A stretch of DNA of 64,000 bases from an uncultured Buttiauxella sp. Lineage in GTDB: Bacteria > Pseudomonadota > Gammaproteobacteria > Enterobacterales > Enterobacteriaceae. Position numbers and translations under genes: made by a program. Under the pieces are notes generated by a model, which worked only from the letters and a program-made list of their open reading frames with translations, was not told the DNA's origin and ran no database searches. The stretch's first letter is position 1. Each line of letters begins with the position of its first letter. Of the stretch, positions 28,121 through 39,306 are shown piece after piece. The DNA lies in the NCBI GenBank assembly GCA_946480445.1, contig CAMLJN010000013.1:38840-102839 (forward strand), read 5' to 3'.

Positions 28121-28741
28121 TTATAAGAAAGGCTTAACGTCGCCGACACCTTCGCGCAGCACCACCGGAGAATCATCCGTTAAGTCAATCACCGTGGTTG
28201 GCTGCTGGCCCAGATAGCCGCCGTGGATAACCAGATCCACAACCTTCTCCAGACGATCTTTGATCTCTTCCGGGTCCGATTCGGTAAACTCGCTGCCCGG
28301 CAGCATTAGCGACGTCGACAGCATTGGCTCGCCCAGCACCTCCAGCAGCATCAGCGCAATCGGGTTAGACGGCACGCGCAGACCGATGGTTTTGCGTTTT
28401 TCCTGCAACAGGCGGCGCGGAACCTCTTTAGTCCCCTTCAGGATAAACGTGTAGTTACCCGGCGTGTTGTTCTTGATTAAACGAAACGCTGAGTTATCGA
28501 CAAACGCATAGGTCGACAGCTCGGACAAATCACGGCACATCAGCGTAAAGTTGTGCCCGTCCGGCAAATGACGAATGCGACAGATGCGCTCCATTGCCGC
28601 TTTATCTTCCAGCTTGCAGCCAAGCGCATAGCCGGAATCGGTTGGGTAGACAATAACCCCGCCTTTACGGACGATCTCTACCGCCTGATTGATCAGGCGC
28701 GGCTGCGGATTGTCGGGATGGATATAGAAAAACTGACTCAT
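28121..28741 (-). CDS. yciO: YciO, Sua5/YrdC-family protein
   Basis: A 206-residue protein matching E. coli YciO from [17 protein letters not shown] on. The YrdC fold includes [27 protein letters not shown] and [12 protein letters not shown]. Relatives TsaC/YrdC make threonylcarbamoyl-AMP for tRNA t6A; the exact role of YciO is less clear. The frame is open 32 codons further, but the ATG at 28741 overlaps the rnm stop by 4 bases and gives the family start. Confidence 0.95.
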   Translation of the reverse strand: MSQFFYIHPDNPQPRLINQAVEIVRKGGVIVYPTDSGYALGCKLEDKAAMERICRIRHLPDGHNFTLMCRDLSELSTYAFVDNSAFRLIKNNTPGNYTFILKGTKEVPRRLLQEKRKTIGLRVPSNPIALMLLEVLGEPMLSTSLMLPGSEFTESDPEEIKDRLEKVVDLVIHGGYLGQQPTTVIDLTDDSPVVLREGVGDVKPFL

Positions 28742-29619
28742 ACTGCCCTCTCTTTTGCGATGAGGCTGCTCCCCCAGTCCCGCCATACCGGCTCTACGCC
28801 TGCGGGCAACCATAGCTTGCGTCCCAGCTCTATCCACGAACAGGGCTGATGAAAATCGGAACCCTGCGAAGCCAGCAGGCCGAACTGCTGAGCATAGCTG
28901 GCAAGTACGGTTCTTTCATTGGGGGCCTGCTGACACTGCGCAACTTCCATGGCATCGCCGCCACTTTGCGCAAACTGGGCCAGCAATCTTTTCAGCCACT
29001 TTGTGGTCAGGTCGTAGCGGCCTGGATGCGCCAGTACCGCCTGCCCGCCAGAATGATGAATCACATCAATAGCTTGTTCTATTGTACACCACTGAGGCGG
29101 AACGTAACCTGTTTTCCCCTTTGCCAGGTACTTCTTAAAGACGTCGGCCATCGTTTTAGCCTTACCGCATTCCACCAAATATCGCGCGAAATGCCCGCGG
29201 GTTACGGCCCCGCCGTCGGCTAAACGCATAGCGCCTTCAAGCGCGCCCGGAATTTTTGCTTTATCAAGACGCTCGGCAATAAGTTCGGCACGTTGAGTAC
29301 GGCGCACCTTTTGTTGCGCAAGAAAAGTCACCAGTTCAGGGTGCTGTTCGTCAATGCCCAGGCCTACGATATGGATCTCGTGGTTTTCCCAGACGGTTGA
29401 TATTTCCACGCCGCTTATCAAGCGCAGCGGCAGCTGTTTCGCCGCTATTTCTGCCCTCGCCGCGGGCAGCCCGGCAACGGTATCGTGATCGGTAATAGCA
29501 AGCATGCCGACGCGATTATCCACCGCGCGCTGCACCAGCGCCTGCGGCGTTAAAAGGCCATCTGAGGCGGTGGTATGGCTATGCAAGTCGTAAATCACCG
29601 CTTGGGTAGGTTCGCTCAA
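28738..29619 (-). CDS. rnm: PHP-domain 5'-3' exoribonuclease Rnm (YciV/TrpH)
   Basis: A 293-residue PHP phosphoesterase, the same length as E. coli. Metal-ligand motifs are [46 protein letters not shown] and GSDFHQP. It trims 5-prime ends of 5S and other rRNA precursors. I take the TTG at 29619 as start: it has GGAG at proper distance and gives the family length; an ATG at 29661 would add 14 residues including FHFFNRSG. Confidence 0.9.
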   Translation of the reverse strand: MSEPTQAVIYDLHSHTTASDGLLTPQALVQRAVDNRVGMLAITDHDTVAGLPAARAEIAAKQLPLRLISGVEISTVWENHEIHIVGLGIDEQHPELVTFLAQQKVRRTQRAELIAERLDKAKIPGALEGAMRLADGGAVTRGHFARYLVECGKAKTMADVFKKYLAKGKTGYVPPQWCTIEQAIDVIHHSGGQAVLAHPGRYDLTTKWLKRLLAQFAQSGGDAMEVAQCQQAPNERTVLASYAQQFGLLASQGSDFHQPCSWIELGRKLWLPAGVEPVWRDWGSSLIAKERAV

Positions 29620-29695
29620 AATGGCTCCGGAACGGTTAAAAAAATGAAAATCGCCGTTCATGATAGCGATTTTCCTCCCTAACTAAAAATCGCTA

Positions 29696-29730
29696 TTGAC
29701 TTTACGCCTGCGAACCAGTTAACTAGTACG
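29696..29730 (+). promoter_or_regulatory. trp promoter and TrpR operator
   Basis: TTGACT (29696-29701) and TTAACT (29719-29724) are 17 bases apart. The operator CGAACCAGTTAACTAGTACG (29711-29730) overlaps the -10 and differs from the E. coli operator by one base in the left arm (C for T). Tryptophan-bound TrpR would block RNA polymerase here. Confidence 0.92.
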
Positions 29731-29758
29731 CAAGTTCACACAAAAAAGGTATCCGCAA

Positions 29759-29806
29759 ATGAAGGCGATTCATAACATGCACAGCAGCTGGTGGCGTACT
29801 TCCTGA
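29759..29806 (+). CDS. trpL: trp operon leader peptide
   Basis: A 15-residue leader, MKAIHNMHSSWWRTS, with the tandem Trp codons that sense charged tRNA-Trp. The ends match E. coli (MKAI, WWRTS) but the middle differs. AAAGG lies upstream. Ribosome stalling at the Trp codons chooses between antiterminator and terminator in the leader RNA. Confidence 0.95.
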   Translation: MKAIHNMHSSWWRTS

Positions 29807-29852
29807 CCCAGGCGGTACGGTTCGCTATGGCTGTTAATCAGCCCGGATACCA

Positions 29853-29880
29853 GGCCCGCCATTGCAGCGGGCTTTTTTTT
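29853..29880 (+). terminator. trp attenuator
   Basis: GCCCGC / GCGGGC stem (29854-29859 and 29867-29872) with a T8 tract, 47 bases after trpL. This is the 3:4 terminator; the upstream CAGCCCGG segment and the trpL end could form the competing structures. Confidence 0.9.
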
Positions 29881-29906
29881 GATAAAAAACAGGTGAAGAG
29901 CAAATG

Positions 29907-31469
29907 ATGCAAACACAAAAACCAGCGCTCGAACTCTTAACGCAGGATGCACCATACCGGGATAACCCTACCGCCGTGTTCCACAAGCTGTGTGGCGCCC
30001 GTCCGGCAACCCTGTTACTGGAGTCAGCCGATATCGACAGTAAAGACGATTTAAAAAGTCTGCTGCTTGTCGACTGCGCGCTACGCATTACCGCATTAGG
30101 TGACACTGTCACCATCCAGGCCCTCTCAGCTAACGGTGCCTCTCTGCTTGCGCTACTGGATGCCACCTTACCGGCAGGCGTGGAGAACGAGCATCAGCCG
30201 CAGGGCCGAATTCTGCGGTTCCCGGCCATCAGCCAGCTGCTTGATGAAGATGCACGCCTGTGCTCCCTATCGGTGTTTGATGCGCTGCGTCTTATGCAGG
30301 GGCTGGTTACCGTGCCAGAGAACGAACGTGAAGCCATGTTCTTTGGCGGCCTGTTCGCCTATGACCTTGTTGCCGGTTTTGAAGAGCTGCCTGCTCTAAA
30401 CCAGGATAATAACTGTCCCGATTACTGCTTCTATCTGGCCGAAACCCTACTGGTGATCGACCATCAGAAAAAACAGACCCGTATTCAGGCCAGCCTGTTT
30501 ACACCTTCCGCAAGTGAGAAAAGCCGTCTGTTACAGCGTAACGAACAGCTGTATCAGCAGTTAAAAGAAGCCCCGGACGCCCTGCCGGTGCAAAAAATTG
30601 AGCATATGACCTGCGAAACTAACCAGAGCGATGAAGAGTTCGGCGCGGTGGTTCGCCATATGCAAAAAGCGATTCGCGCAGGTGAAATCTTCCAGGTCGT
30701 GCCATCCCGACGTTTCTCGCTACCTTGCCCTTCTCCGCTCGCCGCCTACGAGACGCTGAAAAAGAGCAATCCTAGTCCGTATATGTTCTTTATGCAGGAT
30801 AACGATTTCACGCTGTTTGGCGCCTCGCCGGAAAGCTCCCTGAAATACGACGCCGCTTCACGCCAGATAGAAATTTATCCCATAGCCGGCACTCGTCCTC
30901 GCGGCCGCCGGGCAGACGGATCGCTTGACCGCGACCTCGACAGCCGCTTTGAGCTGGAGATGCGCACCGATCATAAAGAGATGTCCGAACACCTGATGCT
31001 GGTCGACCTGGCCCGTAACGATCTGGCACGCATCTGTACGCCGGGCAGCCGCTACATTGCCGATCTGACGAAAGTTGACCGCTACTCCTTCGTGATGCAC
31101 CTGGTTTCCCGTGTTGTCGGCGAATTGCGCGAGGATCTTGATGTTCTGCACGCCTACCGCGCCTGTATGAATATGGGGACGCTCAGCGGAGCGCCTAAGG
31201 TTCGGGCTATGCAGCTTATCGCCAAAGCCGAAGGCGTTCGCCGCGGCAGCTACGGCGGCGCGGTGGGTTACTTTACCGCCCATGGCGACCTGGACACCTG
31301 CATCGTGATCCGCTCGGCCTATGTCGAAGACGGTATTGCCACCGTTCAGGCTGGCGCCGGCGTTGTTCTGGACTCCGTCCCGCAGTCCGAGGCCGATGAA
31401 ACCCGTAATAAAGCCCGCGCTGTTCTGCGCGCCATTGCCACCGCACACCATGCCAGGGAGATGTTCTGA
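29907..31469 (+). CDS. trpE: Anthranilate synthase component I
   Basis: A 520-residue enzyme that makes anthranilate from chorismate with ammonia from Trp[10 protein letters not shown] near the N-terminus is the tryptophan feedback site; [27 protein letters not shown] and [19 protein letters not shown] mark the chorismate-binding domain. [11 protein letters not shown] matches E. coli; an ATG three bases upstream is possible. The stop overlaps the trpGD start by one base. Confidence 0.98.
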   Translation: MQTQKPALELLTQDAPYRDNPTAVFHKLCGARPATLLLESADIDSKDDLKSLLLVDCALRITALGDTVTIQALSANGASLLALLDATLPAGVENEHQPQGRILRFPAISQLLDEDARLCSLSVFDALRLMQGLVTVPENEREAMFFGGLFAYDLVAGFEELPALNQDNNCPDYCFYLAETLLVIDHQKKQTRIQASLFTPSASEKSRLLQRNEQLYQQLKEAPDALPVQKIEHMTCETNQSDEEFGAVVRHMQKAIRAGEIFQVVPSRRFSLPCPSPLAAYETLKKSNPSPYMFFMQDNDFTLFGASPESSLKYDAASRQIEIYPIAGTRPRGRRADGSLDRDLDSRFELEMRTDHKEMSEHLMLVDLARNDLARICTPGSRYIADLTKVDRYSFVMHLVSRVVGELREDLDVLHAYRACMNMGTLSGAPKVRAMQLIAKAEGVRRGSYGGAVGYFTAHGDLDTCIVIRSAYVEDGIATVQAGAGVVLDSVPQSEADETRNKARAVLRAIATAHHAREMF

Positions 31470-33064
31470 TGGCTGACATTCTGCTACTGGATAATATCGA
31501 CTCCTTCACATATAACCTGGCAGATCAGCTGCGTGCCAACGGACACAACGTGGTTATCTATCGTAATCATGTGCCTGCGCAAACGCTGATTGAACGTCTG
31601 GCGACCATGGATAACCCGGTACTGATGCTTTCTCCCGGCCCTGGCGCGCCCAGCGAAGCAGGCTGTATGCCCGAGCTTTTAACCCGCCTGCGCGGCAAAC
31701 TGCCTATTATTGGTATCTGCCTTGGGCATCAGGCCATCGTTGAAGCCTACGGCGGCTATGTCGGCCAGGCCGGGGAAATACTGCACGGTAAAGCCTCGAT
31801 TATCTCTCACGATGGCGAAGCCATGTTTGCCGGGCTGCCCAATCCGCTGCCCGTTGCCCGCTATCATTCACTGGTCGGCAGTAATATTCCTGCGGGGCTG
31901 ACTATCAACGCGCATTTCGACGGCATGGTGATGGCCGTGCGCCACGATGCTGACCGCGTGTGCGGCTTCCAGTTCCACCCTGAGTCTATTCTTACAACTC
32001 AGGGCGCGCGCCTGCTGGAGCAGACGCTGGAATGGGCGCAGCTTAAGTTAAAACAGACCAATACGCTTCAGCCAATACTGGACAAGCTCTACCAGGCTCA
32101 GACGTTGAGCCGCGAAGAAAGCCACCAGCTTTTCTCCGCTATCGTGCGTGGCGAGCTGAAGCCAGAGCAACTTGCCGCCGCGCTGGTGAGCATGAAAGTG
32201 CGCGGCGAACACCCCAATGAAATCGCCGGTGCCGCCTCAGCCCTGCTCGAAGCCGCCGCCCCGTTCCCTAGCCCGGATTATCAGTTCGCGGATATTGTCG
32301 GAACCGGCGGTGACGGCAGCAACAGCATTAATATTTCCACCGCCAGCGCCTTTGTCGCAGCGGCGGTTGGACTGAAAGTCGCCAAACACGGTAACCGCAG
32401 CGTCTCCAGCCGTTCAGGCTCTTCGGATTTGCTGGCTGCGTTTGGTATCAACCTTGATATGAGTGCCGAAAACTCCCGCCAGGCGCTGGACGATCTGGGC
32501 GTTTGTTTCCTGTTTGCGCCTAAGTATCACACAGGTTTCCGCCACGCGATGCCGGTTCGCCAGCAGCTGAAAACCCGCACGCTGTTTAACGTGCTGGGAC
32601 CGTTGATTAACCCGGCTCATCCACCGCTGGCCTTGATCGGCGTTTACAGCGCAGAGCTGGTGCTGCCGATTGCCGAGACGCTGCGCGTGCTGGGCTACAA
32701 ACGCGCCGCAGTGGTGCACAGCGGCGGGATGGACGAAGTATCGCTGCATGCGCCAACGCAGGTCGCCGAACTGCATAACGGCGAGATTAAGAGCTATCAG
32801 CTGAGCGCCGAAGATTTTGGCCTGCCAGCTTATCATCAGGATCAGCTTGCTGGCGGCACCCCGGAAGAAAACCGTGACATTCTCACCCGCCTGCTACAAG
32901 GTAAAGGAGAGACTGCCCATGAGTCAGCCGTGGCGGCCAACGTCGCCATGCTGATGCGCTTACACGGGCACGAAGATCTCAAAGCAAACGCACAACAGGT
33001 GCTGGACGTATTGCGCAGCGGCGCAGCTTACGACCGTGTCACCCAACTGGCAGCAAGAGGATAA
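31469..33064 (+). CDS. trpGD: Anthranilate synthase component II / anthranilate phosphoribosyltransferase fusion
   Basis: A 531-residue fusion as in E. coli TrpD. Residues 1-195 are a class I glutamine amidotransferase (Cys in [15 protein letters not shown], His-Glu in [10 protein letters not shown]). The rest transfers anthranilate to PRPP ([14 protein letters not shown] and [15 protein letters not shown]). The protein supplies ammonia to TrpE and does the second step of tryptophan synthesis. Confidence 0.98.
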   Translation: MADILLLDNIDSFTYNLADQLRANGHNVVIYRNHVPAQTLIERLATMDNPVLMLSPGPGAPSEAGCMPELLTRLRGKLPIIGICLGHQAIVEAYGGYVGQAGEILHGKASIISHDGEAMFAGLPNPLPVARYHSLVGSNIPAGLTINAHFDGMVMAVRHDADRVCGFQFHPESILTTQGARLLEQTLEWAQLKLKQTNTLQPILDKLYQAQTLSREESHQLFSAIVRGELKPEQLAAALVSMKVRGEHPNEIAGAASALLEAAAPFPSPDYQFADIVGTGGDGSNSINISTASAFVAAAVGLKVAKHGNRSVSSRSGSSDLLAAFGINLDMSAENSRQALDDLGVCFLFAPKYHTGFRHAMPVRQQLKTRTLFNVLGPLINPAHPPLALIGVYSAELVLPIAETLRVLGYKRAAVVHSGGMDEVSLHAPTQVAELHNGEIKSYQLSAEDFGLPAYHQDQLAGGTPEENRDILTRLLQGKGETAHESAVAANVAMLMRLHGHEDLKANAQQVLDVLRSGAAYDRVTQLAARG

Positions 33065-33067
33065 GAC

Positions 33068-34429
33068 ATGCAGGACACCGTATTAACGAAAATCGTCGCG
33101 GATAAGGCGATTTGGGTTGAAGCGCGTAAAAAGCAGCAGCCCCTGGCCTGCTTCCAGAATGAAGTTACCCCGGCAACCCGTAATTTTTATCATGCACTGC
33201 AAGGTGCGCGTACCGCGTTTATCCTTGAGTGTAAAAAGGCGTCGCCGTCGAAAGGCGTGATTCGCGACGATTTTGACCCGGCGCGCATTGCCGAAGTGTA
33301 TAAGCACTACGCTTCCGCCATTTCGGTGCTGACCGATGAGAAGTATTTTCAGGGCAGCTTTGATTTTCTGCCGATCGTTAGCCAACAGGTTACCCAGCCG
33401 GTACTGTGCAAAGATTTTATTATTGATGCTTACCAGATATACCTGGCACGCTTTTATCAGGCCGACGCCTGCCTGCTGATGCTCTCCGTGCTGGACGACG
33501 AGCAATACCGCCAGCTCGCAGCCGTCGCTCACAGCCTGAATATGGGCGTGCTGACAGAGGTCAGCAATGAAGAGGAGCTGGCGCGCGCCATTGAGCTGAA
33601 GGCAAAGGTCGTCGGGATCAACAACCGTGACCTGCGCGATCTCTCCATCGACCTGAACCGTACGCGCCAGCTGGCGCCTCGCCTGACGCATGGCGTAACG
33701 GTAATCAGCGAATCCGGCATCAGCACCTATGGTCAGATCCGCGAACTGAGTCATTTTGCCAACGGTTTCCTGATTGGCTCCGCGCTGATGGGAGAAGACG
33801 ATCTCAACGCCGCGGTACGCCGCGTCACCCTTGGCGAAAACAAAGTCTGCGGCCTGACACGCCCGCAAGATGCCCGCGCCGCTCATGAAGCCGGGGCCAT
33901 TTACGGCGGACTGATTTTTGTCCCGACGTCTCCTCGCTTCGTCAGCGATGAGAAAGCCGCTTCGGTAATAGCCGCCGCCCCTCTGCGTTACGTCGGCGTT
34001 TTCCGCAATACGGCGATTAACGAAGTGGCGCTGAAGGTTTCTCAACTGTCGCTTTCAGCTGTGCAGCTGCACGGCGATGAAGATCAGGCCTATATTGACG
34101 AGCTTCGCACGCAATTACCGCAGGCCGTGCAAATCTGGAAAGCGCTCAGCGTTAAACATGCCCTGCCCGGGCGCGAATTAAATCACGTCGATAAATACGT
34201 GTTCGATAACGGCCAGGGCGGCACGGGACAGAGCTTCGACTGGTCGCTGCTTGCCGGGCAGAAGCTGGACAACGTAATGCTGGCGGGTGGCCTGGGTGCC
34301 GATAACTGCGTTGAGGCCGCCCGAGCGGGCTGTGCGGGCCTCGATTTCAATTCCGGCGTCGAAAGCGCGCCGGGCATTAAAGATGCTAACAAGCTGGCAG
34401 CTGTCTTTCAGACGCTGCGGGCTTACTAA
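33068..34429 (+). CDS. trpC: Indole-3-glycerol phosphate synthase / phosphoribosylanthranilate isomerase fusion
   Basis: A 453-residue bifunctional protein with two TIM barrels. The N-terminal IGPS part has [16 protein letters not shown] and VVGINNRDL; the C-terminal PRAI (TrpF) part begins at [11 protein letters not shown] and includes VQLHGDE and [10 protein letters not shown]. It does steps three and four of the pathway. Three bases separate it from trpGD. Confidence 0.98.
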   Translation: MQDTVLTKIVADKAIWVEARKKQQPLACFQNEVTPATRNFYHALQGARTAFILECKKASPSKGVIRDDFDPARIAEVYKHYASAISVLTDEKYFQGSFDFLPIVSQQVTQPVLCKDFIIDAYQIYLARFYQADACLLMLSVLDDEQYRQLAAVAHSLNMGVLTEVSNEEELARAIELKAKVVGINNRDLRDLSIDLNRTRQLAPRLTHGVTVISESGISTYGQIRELSHFANGFLIGSALMGEDDLNAAVRRVTLGENKVCGLTRPQDARAAHEAGAIYGGLIFVPTSPRFVSDEKAASVIAAAPLRYVGVFRNTAINEVALKVSQLSLSAVQLHGDEDQAYIDELRTQLPQAVQIWKALSVKHALPGRELNHVDKYVFDNGQGGTGQSFDWSLLAGQKLDNVMLAGGLGADNCVEAARAGCAGLDFNSGVESAPGIKDANKLAAVFQTLRAY

Positions 34430-34440
34430 GGAAAATAATA

Positions 34441-35631
34441 ATGACGTTACTTAATCCCTATTTTGGTGAGTTTGGTGGCATGTACGTGCCGCAGATCCTG
34501 ATGCCTGCCCTGCGCCAGCTGGAAGAAGCCTTTGTCGCGGCGCAAAGCGATGCAGAATTCCAGGCTGAATTTAACGATCTGCTGAAGAACTATGCGGGGC
34601 GTCCGACCGCCCTGACAAAATGCAAAAACATCACCGAGGGTACAAAAACCACGCTGTACCTTAAACGTGAAGATCTGCTCCACGGCGGCGCGCACAAAAC
34701 TAACCAGGTATTAGGCCAGGCGCTGCTGGCTAAAAAAATGGGTAAAACTGAAATTATCGCTGAAACGGGTGCAGGTCAGCACGGCGTGGCTTCAGCGCTG
34801 GCGAGCGCCCTCCTCGGGCTGAAATGCCGCATTTATATGGGCGCGAAGGACGTGGAGCGCCAGTCTCCAAACGTGTTCCGTATGCGTCTGATGGGTGCGG
34901 AAGTGATTCCCGTTCACAGCGGCTCCGCCACGCTGAAGGATGCCTGTAACGAAGCGCTGCGCGACTGGTCCGGCAGCTACGACACCGCGCACTATATGCT
35001 TGGCACGGCGGCTGGCCCACACCCCTTCCCAACCATCGTGCGCGAATTCCAGCGCATGATCGGGGAAGAAACGAAGGCGCAGATCCTCGAAAGAGAGGGT
35101 CGTCTGCCGGATGCCGTTATCGCCTGCGTGGGCGGCGGTTCTAACGCCATCGGTATGTTCGCTGACTTTATCAACGAAACGAAAGTGGGCCTGATTGGCG
35201 TGGAGCCTGCGGGACACGGTATTGAAACCGGGGAGCACGGTGCGCCGCTCAAACACGGCCGCGTGGGGATCTATTTCGGTATGAAGTCGCCGATGATGCA
35301 AACCGATGAGGGGCAAATCGAAGAGTCGTACTCTGTATCTGCCGGGCTGGATTTCCCGTCGGTCGGGCCGCAGCACGCGCATCTCAACAGCATTGGCCGT
35401 GCGGATTATGTTTCGATCACCGATAACGAAGCCCTGGATGCCTTCAAGCTGCTGTGCCGCAAAGAAGGGATCATCCCGGCGCTGGAGTCATCTCACGCCC
35501 TGGCCCACGCGCTGAAAATGATGCGTGAAGAGCCGGAAAAAGAGCAGCTGTTGGTCGTCAATCTGTCCGGACGCGGCGACAAAGATATTTTCACCGTCCA
35601 CGATATTCTGAAAGCGCGAGGGGAAATGTAA
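34441..35631 (+). CDS. trpB: Tryptophan synthase beta subunit
   Basis: A 396-residue PLP enzyme that condenses indole with serine. The PLP Lys is in [19 protein letters not shown] binds the phosphate; the C-terminal NLSGRGDKD is conserved. It pairs with TrpA as an alpha2beta2 complex with an indole tunnel. One residue shorter than E. coli. Confidence 0.98.
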   Translation: MTLLNPYFGEFGGMYVPQILMPALRQLEEAFVAAQSDAEFQAEFNDLLKNYAGRPTALTKCKNITEGTKTTLYLKREDLLHGGAHKTNQVLGQALLAKKMGKTEIIAETGAGQHGVASALASALLGLKCRIYMGAKDVERQSPNVFRMRLMGAEVIPVHSGSATLKDACNEALRDWSGSYDTAHYMLGTAAGPHPFPTIVREFQRMIGEETKAQILEREGRLPDAVIACVGGGSNAIGMFADFINETKVGLIGVEPAGHGIETGEHGAPLKHGRVGIYFGMKSPMMQTDEGQIEESYSVSAGLDFPSVGPQHAHLNSIGRADYVSITDNEALDAFKLLCRKEGIIPALESSHALAHALKMMREEPEKEQLLVVNLSGRGDKDIFTVHDILKARGEM

Positions 35632-36437
35632 TGGAACGTTATCAACACGCATTTGAGCTGCTTGCGGCTCGCAAGGAAGGCGCTTTTGTTCCCTTTGTTA
35701 CCCTGGGCGATCCCTCTCCTGAGCTGTCGCTAAAAATTATCGACACGCTGATCGAGGCCGGGGCCGACGCACTCGAGCTGGGTATTCCCTTCTCCGACCC
35801 GCTGGCAGACGGCCCGACTATCCAGAATGCCGCCCTGCGCGCTTTTGCCGCAGGTGTGACGCCGACCCAGTGTTTTGAAATGCTGGCCGCGATCCGTCAG
35901 AAACACCCGACGATCCCCATTGGCCTGCTGATGTACGCCAACCTGGTCTATAACCGCGGCATTGATGAGTTTTATGCCCTGTGTGCAAAGGTCGGCGTGG
36001 ACTCCGTGCTGATTGCTGACGTGCCGGTAGAAGAATCTGCGCCGTTCCGTCAGGCCGCGATGCGCCATAACGTGGCACCGATCTTTATCTGCCCGCCAAA
36101 TGCCGACGACGAGCTGCTGCGTGAAATCGCCACCCATGGGCGCGGCTATACCTATTTGCTTTCCCGTGCTGGCGTGACGGGCGCAGAAACGCGCGCCCAG
36201 CTACCGTTGCATCATCTGGTTGAAAAGCTTAATGAGTATCATGCAGCGCCTTCATTACAGGGCTTCGGTATTTCCGAACCCTCGCAGGTTCGCGATGCCA
36301 TTAAAGCCGGAGCCGCTGGCGCGATTTCAGGCTCAGCTATCGTCAAGATTATTGAGAAGAACGTCGATAAGCCGGATGTGATGCTCAGCGAGCTGCGAGC
36401 CTTTGTACAGGCGATGAAAGCGGCAACCAGAAGCTAA
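35631..36437 (+). CDS. trpA: Tryptophan synthase alpha subunit
   Basis: A 268-residue TIM-barrel enzyme that splits indole-3-glycerol phosphate into indole and glyceraldehyde-3-phosphate. [19 protein letters not shown] holds the catalytic Glu and Asp. Start and trpB stop overlap (TAATG). Last gene of the trp operon. Confidence 0.98.
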   Translation: MERYQHAFELLAARKEGAFVPFVTLGDPSPELSLKIIDTLIEAGADALELGIPFSDPLADGPTIQNAALRAFAAGVTPTQCFEMLAAIRQKHPTIPIGLLMYANLVYNRGIDEFYALCAKVGVDSVLIADVPVEESAPFRQAAMRHNVAPIFICPPNADDELLREIATHGRGYTYLLSRAGVTGAETRAQLPLHHLVEKLNEYHAAPSLQGFGISEPSQVRDAIKAGAAGAISGSAIVKIIEKNVDKPDVMLSELRAFVQAMKAATRS

Positions 36438-36451
36438 GATTTTCGCAAAAC

Positions 36452-36495
36452 CTGACACAAAGAAGGAAAAACTCGCTTTTTCCTTCTTTGTCAGC
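36452..36495 (+). terminator. trp operon terminator
   Basis: A long stem, CAAAGAAGGAAAAA / TTTTTCCTTCTTTG, extended by CTGA/TCAG after a two-base bulge. It lies between the convergent trpA and ompW and could serve both. Confidence 0.85.
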
Positions 36496-36526
36496 GCACT
36501 CAGGCTGGCATGCTCCGGCCTTGTTT

Positions 36527-37159
36527 TTAGAAGCGGTAGCCCGCAGAGAACATAAAGACCCACGGATCGATACGCGTCTTGATATTTTGCTGCTCACCGG
36601 CGTGCTTAAATTTCACTTCGGTATCAATATCCATGTACCAGACGGACATGTTGAGGAGCCAGTCTTTATCAATCATGTAATCCACACCAACCTGCCCCGC
36701 AGCCCCCCAGGAATCTTTCACGCTCAGATCGCTTAATTGAGCGTCTTTACCCGTCTGGTTGAAGCTGGTATCAAAGAAAGTGGTGTAGTTGATACCTGCG
36801 CCGATATACGGGCGAACTTTGCTTTTCGCATCGCCAAAATACCACTGCGCCATCAGCGTAGGCGGCAGCTGCTTAACGGTGGCCAGATCGCCTGTCGCAC
36901 CCAGACCGACCTTATGACGGAACGGCGTAGCGGCCAGCAGTTCAATCCCGATATTGTCGGTCACCATGTAGTCGAAAGTCAGCCCCAGCTGCGTATTATT
37001 GCTGACGTTAAAACCGCCCATCCCCAGAACGTTATCCGACCCTTCCGTAGGACGCACAGTCGCCGTACCGGCACGCATAAAGAACTCGCCCGCTTCATGC
37101 GCTAACGCTTCGCCAGATAAGCAGGCTAACGCGAGTACTGCCACAGATAATTTTTTCAT
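36527..37159 (-). CDS. ompW: Outer-membrane protein OmpW
   Basis: A 210-residue precursor with signal peptide MKKLSVAVLALACLSGEALA and an eight-stranded beta barrel ending in aromatic Phe (SAGYRF). OmpW is a small porin linked to anaerobic growth, osmotic and oxidative stress and colicin S4 binding. E. coli yciGFE, which lie between trpA and ompW there, are absent. Confidence 0.96.
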   Translation of the reverse strand: MKKLSVAVLALACLSGEALAHEAGEFFMRAGTATVRPTEGSDNVLGMGGFNVSNNTQLGLTFDYMVTDNIGIELLAATPFRHKVGLGATGDLATVKQLPPTLMAQWYFGDAKSKVRPYIGAGINYTTFFDTSFNQTGKDAQLSDLSVKDSWGAAGQVGVDYMIDKDWLLNMSVWYMDIDTEVKFKHAGEQQNIKTRIDPWVFMFSAGYRF

Positions 37160-37218
37160 TGTCCTTCCCTTGTTGTGGTTTTATAAGCGCGCTGAATATA
37201 CTTACTTTTGGGTACAAA

Positions 37219-37237
37219 GTGATCCAACAGCGATCAC
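37219..37237. promoter_or_regulatory. Perfect inverted repeat upstream of ompW
   Basis: GTGATC, seven bases, GATCAC lies 60 bases before ompW. Spacing does not fit CRP (six) or FNR (four), so the binding protein is unknown. Confidence 0.4.
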
Positions 37238-37262
37238 ACTTTGCCAGCTAATTTAACATTCA

Positions 37263-37276
37263 ATGATCTGGATTAA
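37263..37276. promoter_or_regulatory. FNR-like site upstream of ompW
   Basis: ATGATCTGGATTAA matches the FNR consensus TTGATnnnnATCAA at eight of ten positions. E. coli ompW is FNR-activated. The rest of the ompW-yciC gap (to 37544) shows the divergent yciC promoter area but no other clear site. Confidence 0.35.
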
Positions 37277-37544
37277 TTTTTACTGACAACGCGGGAGGGA
37301 CAAACTTGATCCGGAGTCAATTTTTAACAATACGGAGCCTTTTAAAATCTTTACGTTGGGTTTTTGTCTAAAATTGCGTCAGCGGCTGCGTCATTTTTAT
37401 TCATAAGCCCCCGCAACGGGCGATTTACGCGCCGCCCAGCCGATCAAACAGATTTTCCAGGGTGCCCTTAGTGGTGCCACAGCTCGCGCTTTCGGGGTAC
37501 AATCGCGCGTTGAGTTTTAACCGGGCAATTTCAAAGGAGAGTGC

Positions 37545-38288
37545 ATGTCTATCACGGCAGGTTCTGTGTACCGTGACACGGGGAATTTTCTACGCAATCA
37601 GTTCATTACTATCCTACTGATCGCATTACTTTGTGCCTTTATTTCGGTCATTATCGGTCATGCCTTTTCACCCAGCGATGCGCAAATGGCTATCCTGAGC
37701 GAAGGCGACAATCTGGCCGGCAGCGTGGGCCTGTTTGATCTTGTACAAAACATGACGCCTGAGCAGCAGCAGGTATTACTGAAAGCCTCTGCGGCATCAA
37801 CATTCTCAGGCCTTATCGGCAATGCGATTCTCGCGGGCAGCATGCTGGTGCTGATGCAGATGGTTTCTGCGGGGCATCGCGTCAGCGCCCTGCGCGCAAT
37901 CGGCACCTCGGCGCCGGTATTGCCAAAAATGTTTATCCTGATATTCCTGACCACCTTTATGGTGCAGATTGGCATGATGCTGATTGTCGTACCTGGCGTG
38001 CTGCTGGCCATTGTTCTGGCGCTGGCACCTGTCATGCTGGTGCAGGATAAAGCCGGTATATTTCAGGCGATGCGTAACAGTATGCGTCTGGTCTGGCGCA
38101 ATATGCGTCTTGTGGCACCCGCGGTTATCGGCTGGCTGCTGGCTAAGACGGCGCTGCTGCTGCTCGCGTCATCCTTTGCGGCCCTGTCGCCGGAAGTGGG
38201 CGCCGTGATTGGCAATACGATAAGCAACCTTATTTCCGGCGTGTTGCTTATCTATTTATTCCGTTTATATATGCTTATTCGTCAGTAA
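37545..38288 (+). CDS. yciC: UPF0259 membrane protein YciC
   Basis: A 247-residue inner-membrane protein with about six helices, equal in length to E. coli YciC, starting [20 protein letters not shown]. Function unknown. AGGAGAG lies before the ATG. It heads yciC-yciB-yciA. Confidence 0.95.
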   Translation: MSITAGSVYRDTGNFLRNQFITILLIALLCAFISVIIGHAFSPSDAQMAILSEGDNLAGSVGLFDLVQNMTPEQQQVLLKASAASTFSGLIGNAILAGSMLVLMQMVSAGHRVSALRAIGTSAPVLPKMFILIFLTTFMVQIGMMLIVVPGVLLAIVLALAPVMLVQDKAGIFQAMRNSMRLVWRNMRLVAPAVIGWLLAKTALLLLASSFAALSPEVGAVIGNTISNLISGVLLIYLFRLYMLIRQ

Positions 38289-38349
38289 CTTTCAATCGCT
38301 CCTGGCCGCACGTGATGTCAGTCAGGAGTCCTCTTTTACGGAACAGATT

Positions 38350-38886
38350 ATGAAGCAGTTTCTCGACTTCCTGCCCCTGATTGTCTTCTTCGCATTCTAT
38401 AAGATGTATGACATCTATGCCGCCAGCGGCGCACTGATTGTAGCGACCGCGCTGGCGCTGGTTTACAGCTGGTTTAAATACCGCAAGCTGGAAAAAATGA
38501 CGCTGATCACCTTCCTGATGGTGGCAGTGTTCGGCGGCCTCACCCTGTTCTTCCATAACGATGAATTTATCAAATGGAAAGTGACGGTGATTTACGCCCT
38601 GTTTGCTGTCGCCCTGCTGGTCAGCCAGCTGGTGATGAAAAAGCCGCTGATCCAGCGCATGCTGGGCAAAGAGATCACCTTGCCGGAGCACGTCTGGGCA
38701 AAGCTAAACGTCGCCTGGGCGCTGTTCTTTATCCTCTGCGGCATTGCAAATATCTATATTGCCTTCTGGCTGCCGCAAGACGTCTGGGTGAACTTCAAAG
38801 TCTTCGGCCTGACCGCAGCAACGCTGGTGTTTACCCTGCTGAGCGGCGTTTATATTTACCGTCATATGCCGCAGGATGAGAAATGA
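38350..38886 (+). CDS. yciB: Inner-membrane protein YciB (IspZ)
   Basis: A 178-residue protein with five to six helices ([20 protein letters not shown] at the start). E. coli YciB interacts with division and elongation proteins and, with DcrB, affects envelope lipid homeostasis. Its stop overlaps the yciA start by 4 bases. Confidence 0.95.
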   Translation: MKQFLDFLPLIVFFAFYKMYDIYAASGALIVATALALVYSWFKYRKLEKMTLITFLMVAVFGGLTLFFHNDEFIKWKVTVIYALFAVALLVSQLVMKKPLIQRMLGKEITLPEHVWAKLNVAWALFFILCGIANIYIAFWLPQDVWVNFKVFGLTAATLVFTLLSGVYIYRHMPQDEK

Positions 38887-39278
38887 GTCAGGTCGCACCT
38901 CTCGGTGAGCTGGTGTTACGCACCCTGGCTATGCCCGCAGATACCAATGCAAACGGCGATATCTTTGGCGGCTGGCTGATGTCGCAGATGGATATGGGCG
39001 GCGCCATTCTGGCCAAAGAGATCGCTCATGGCCGCGTCGTGACGGTCCGCGTGGACGGAATGACGTTTCTGAAACCCGTCGCGGTGGGTGACGTTGTGTG
39101 CTGCTACGCAAGCTGTATAAAGCGCGGCAACACCTCGATCACTATCAACGTTGAAGTCTGGGTGAAAAAGGTTTCCTCGGAGCCTATCGGCCAGCGCTAT
39201 AAAGCTACGGAAGCGGTGTTTATCTACGTCGCCGTAGATAACGACGGAAAACCCCGTCCGTTGCCAAAAACCGCCTGA
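38883..39278 (+). CDS. yciA: Acyl-CoA thioesterase YciA
   Basis: A 131-residue hotdog thioesterase. [17 protein letters not shown] carries the conserved Asp and Gly-Gly-Trp. YciA hydrolyses a broad range of acyl-CoAs in the cytosol. Overlaps yciB; terminator follows. Confidence 0.95.
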   Translation: MSQVAPLGELVLRTLAMPADTNANGDIFGGWLMSQMDMGGAILAKEIAHGRVVTVRVDGMTFLKPVAVGDVVCCYASCIKRGNTSITINVEVWVKKVSSEPIGQRYKATEAVFIYVAVDNDGKPRPLPKTA

Positions 39279-39281
39279 AAA

Positions 39282-39306
39282 AAAACCTCCCGCGAGGGAG
39301 GTTTAT
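39282..39306. terminator. Bidirectional terminator between yciA and tonB
   Basis: AAACCTCCC / GGGAGGTTT stem flanked by an A tract on one side and T-rich DNA on the other; it ends against the tonB stop codon. Confidence 0.85.

Noticed and set aside
30858..31451. Long minus-strand frame of 197 codons inside trpE (and similar long antisense frames in trpC, trpB, ydiJ, oppA and pykF)
   Set aside because: Antisense shadows of high-GC codon bias; no ribosome sites or family features.
37219..37237. CRP site upstream of ompW
   Set aside because: The half-sites are too far apart for CRP (TGTGA-N6-TCACA); kept only as an unassigned inverted repeat.
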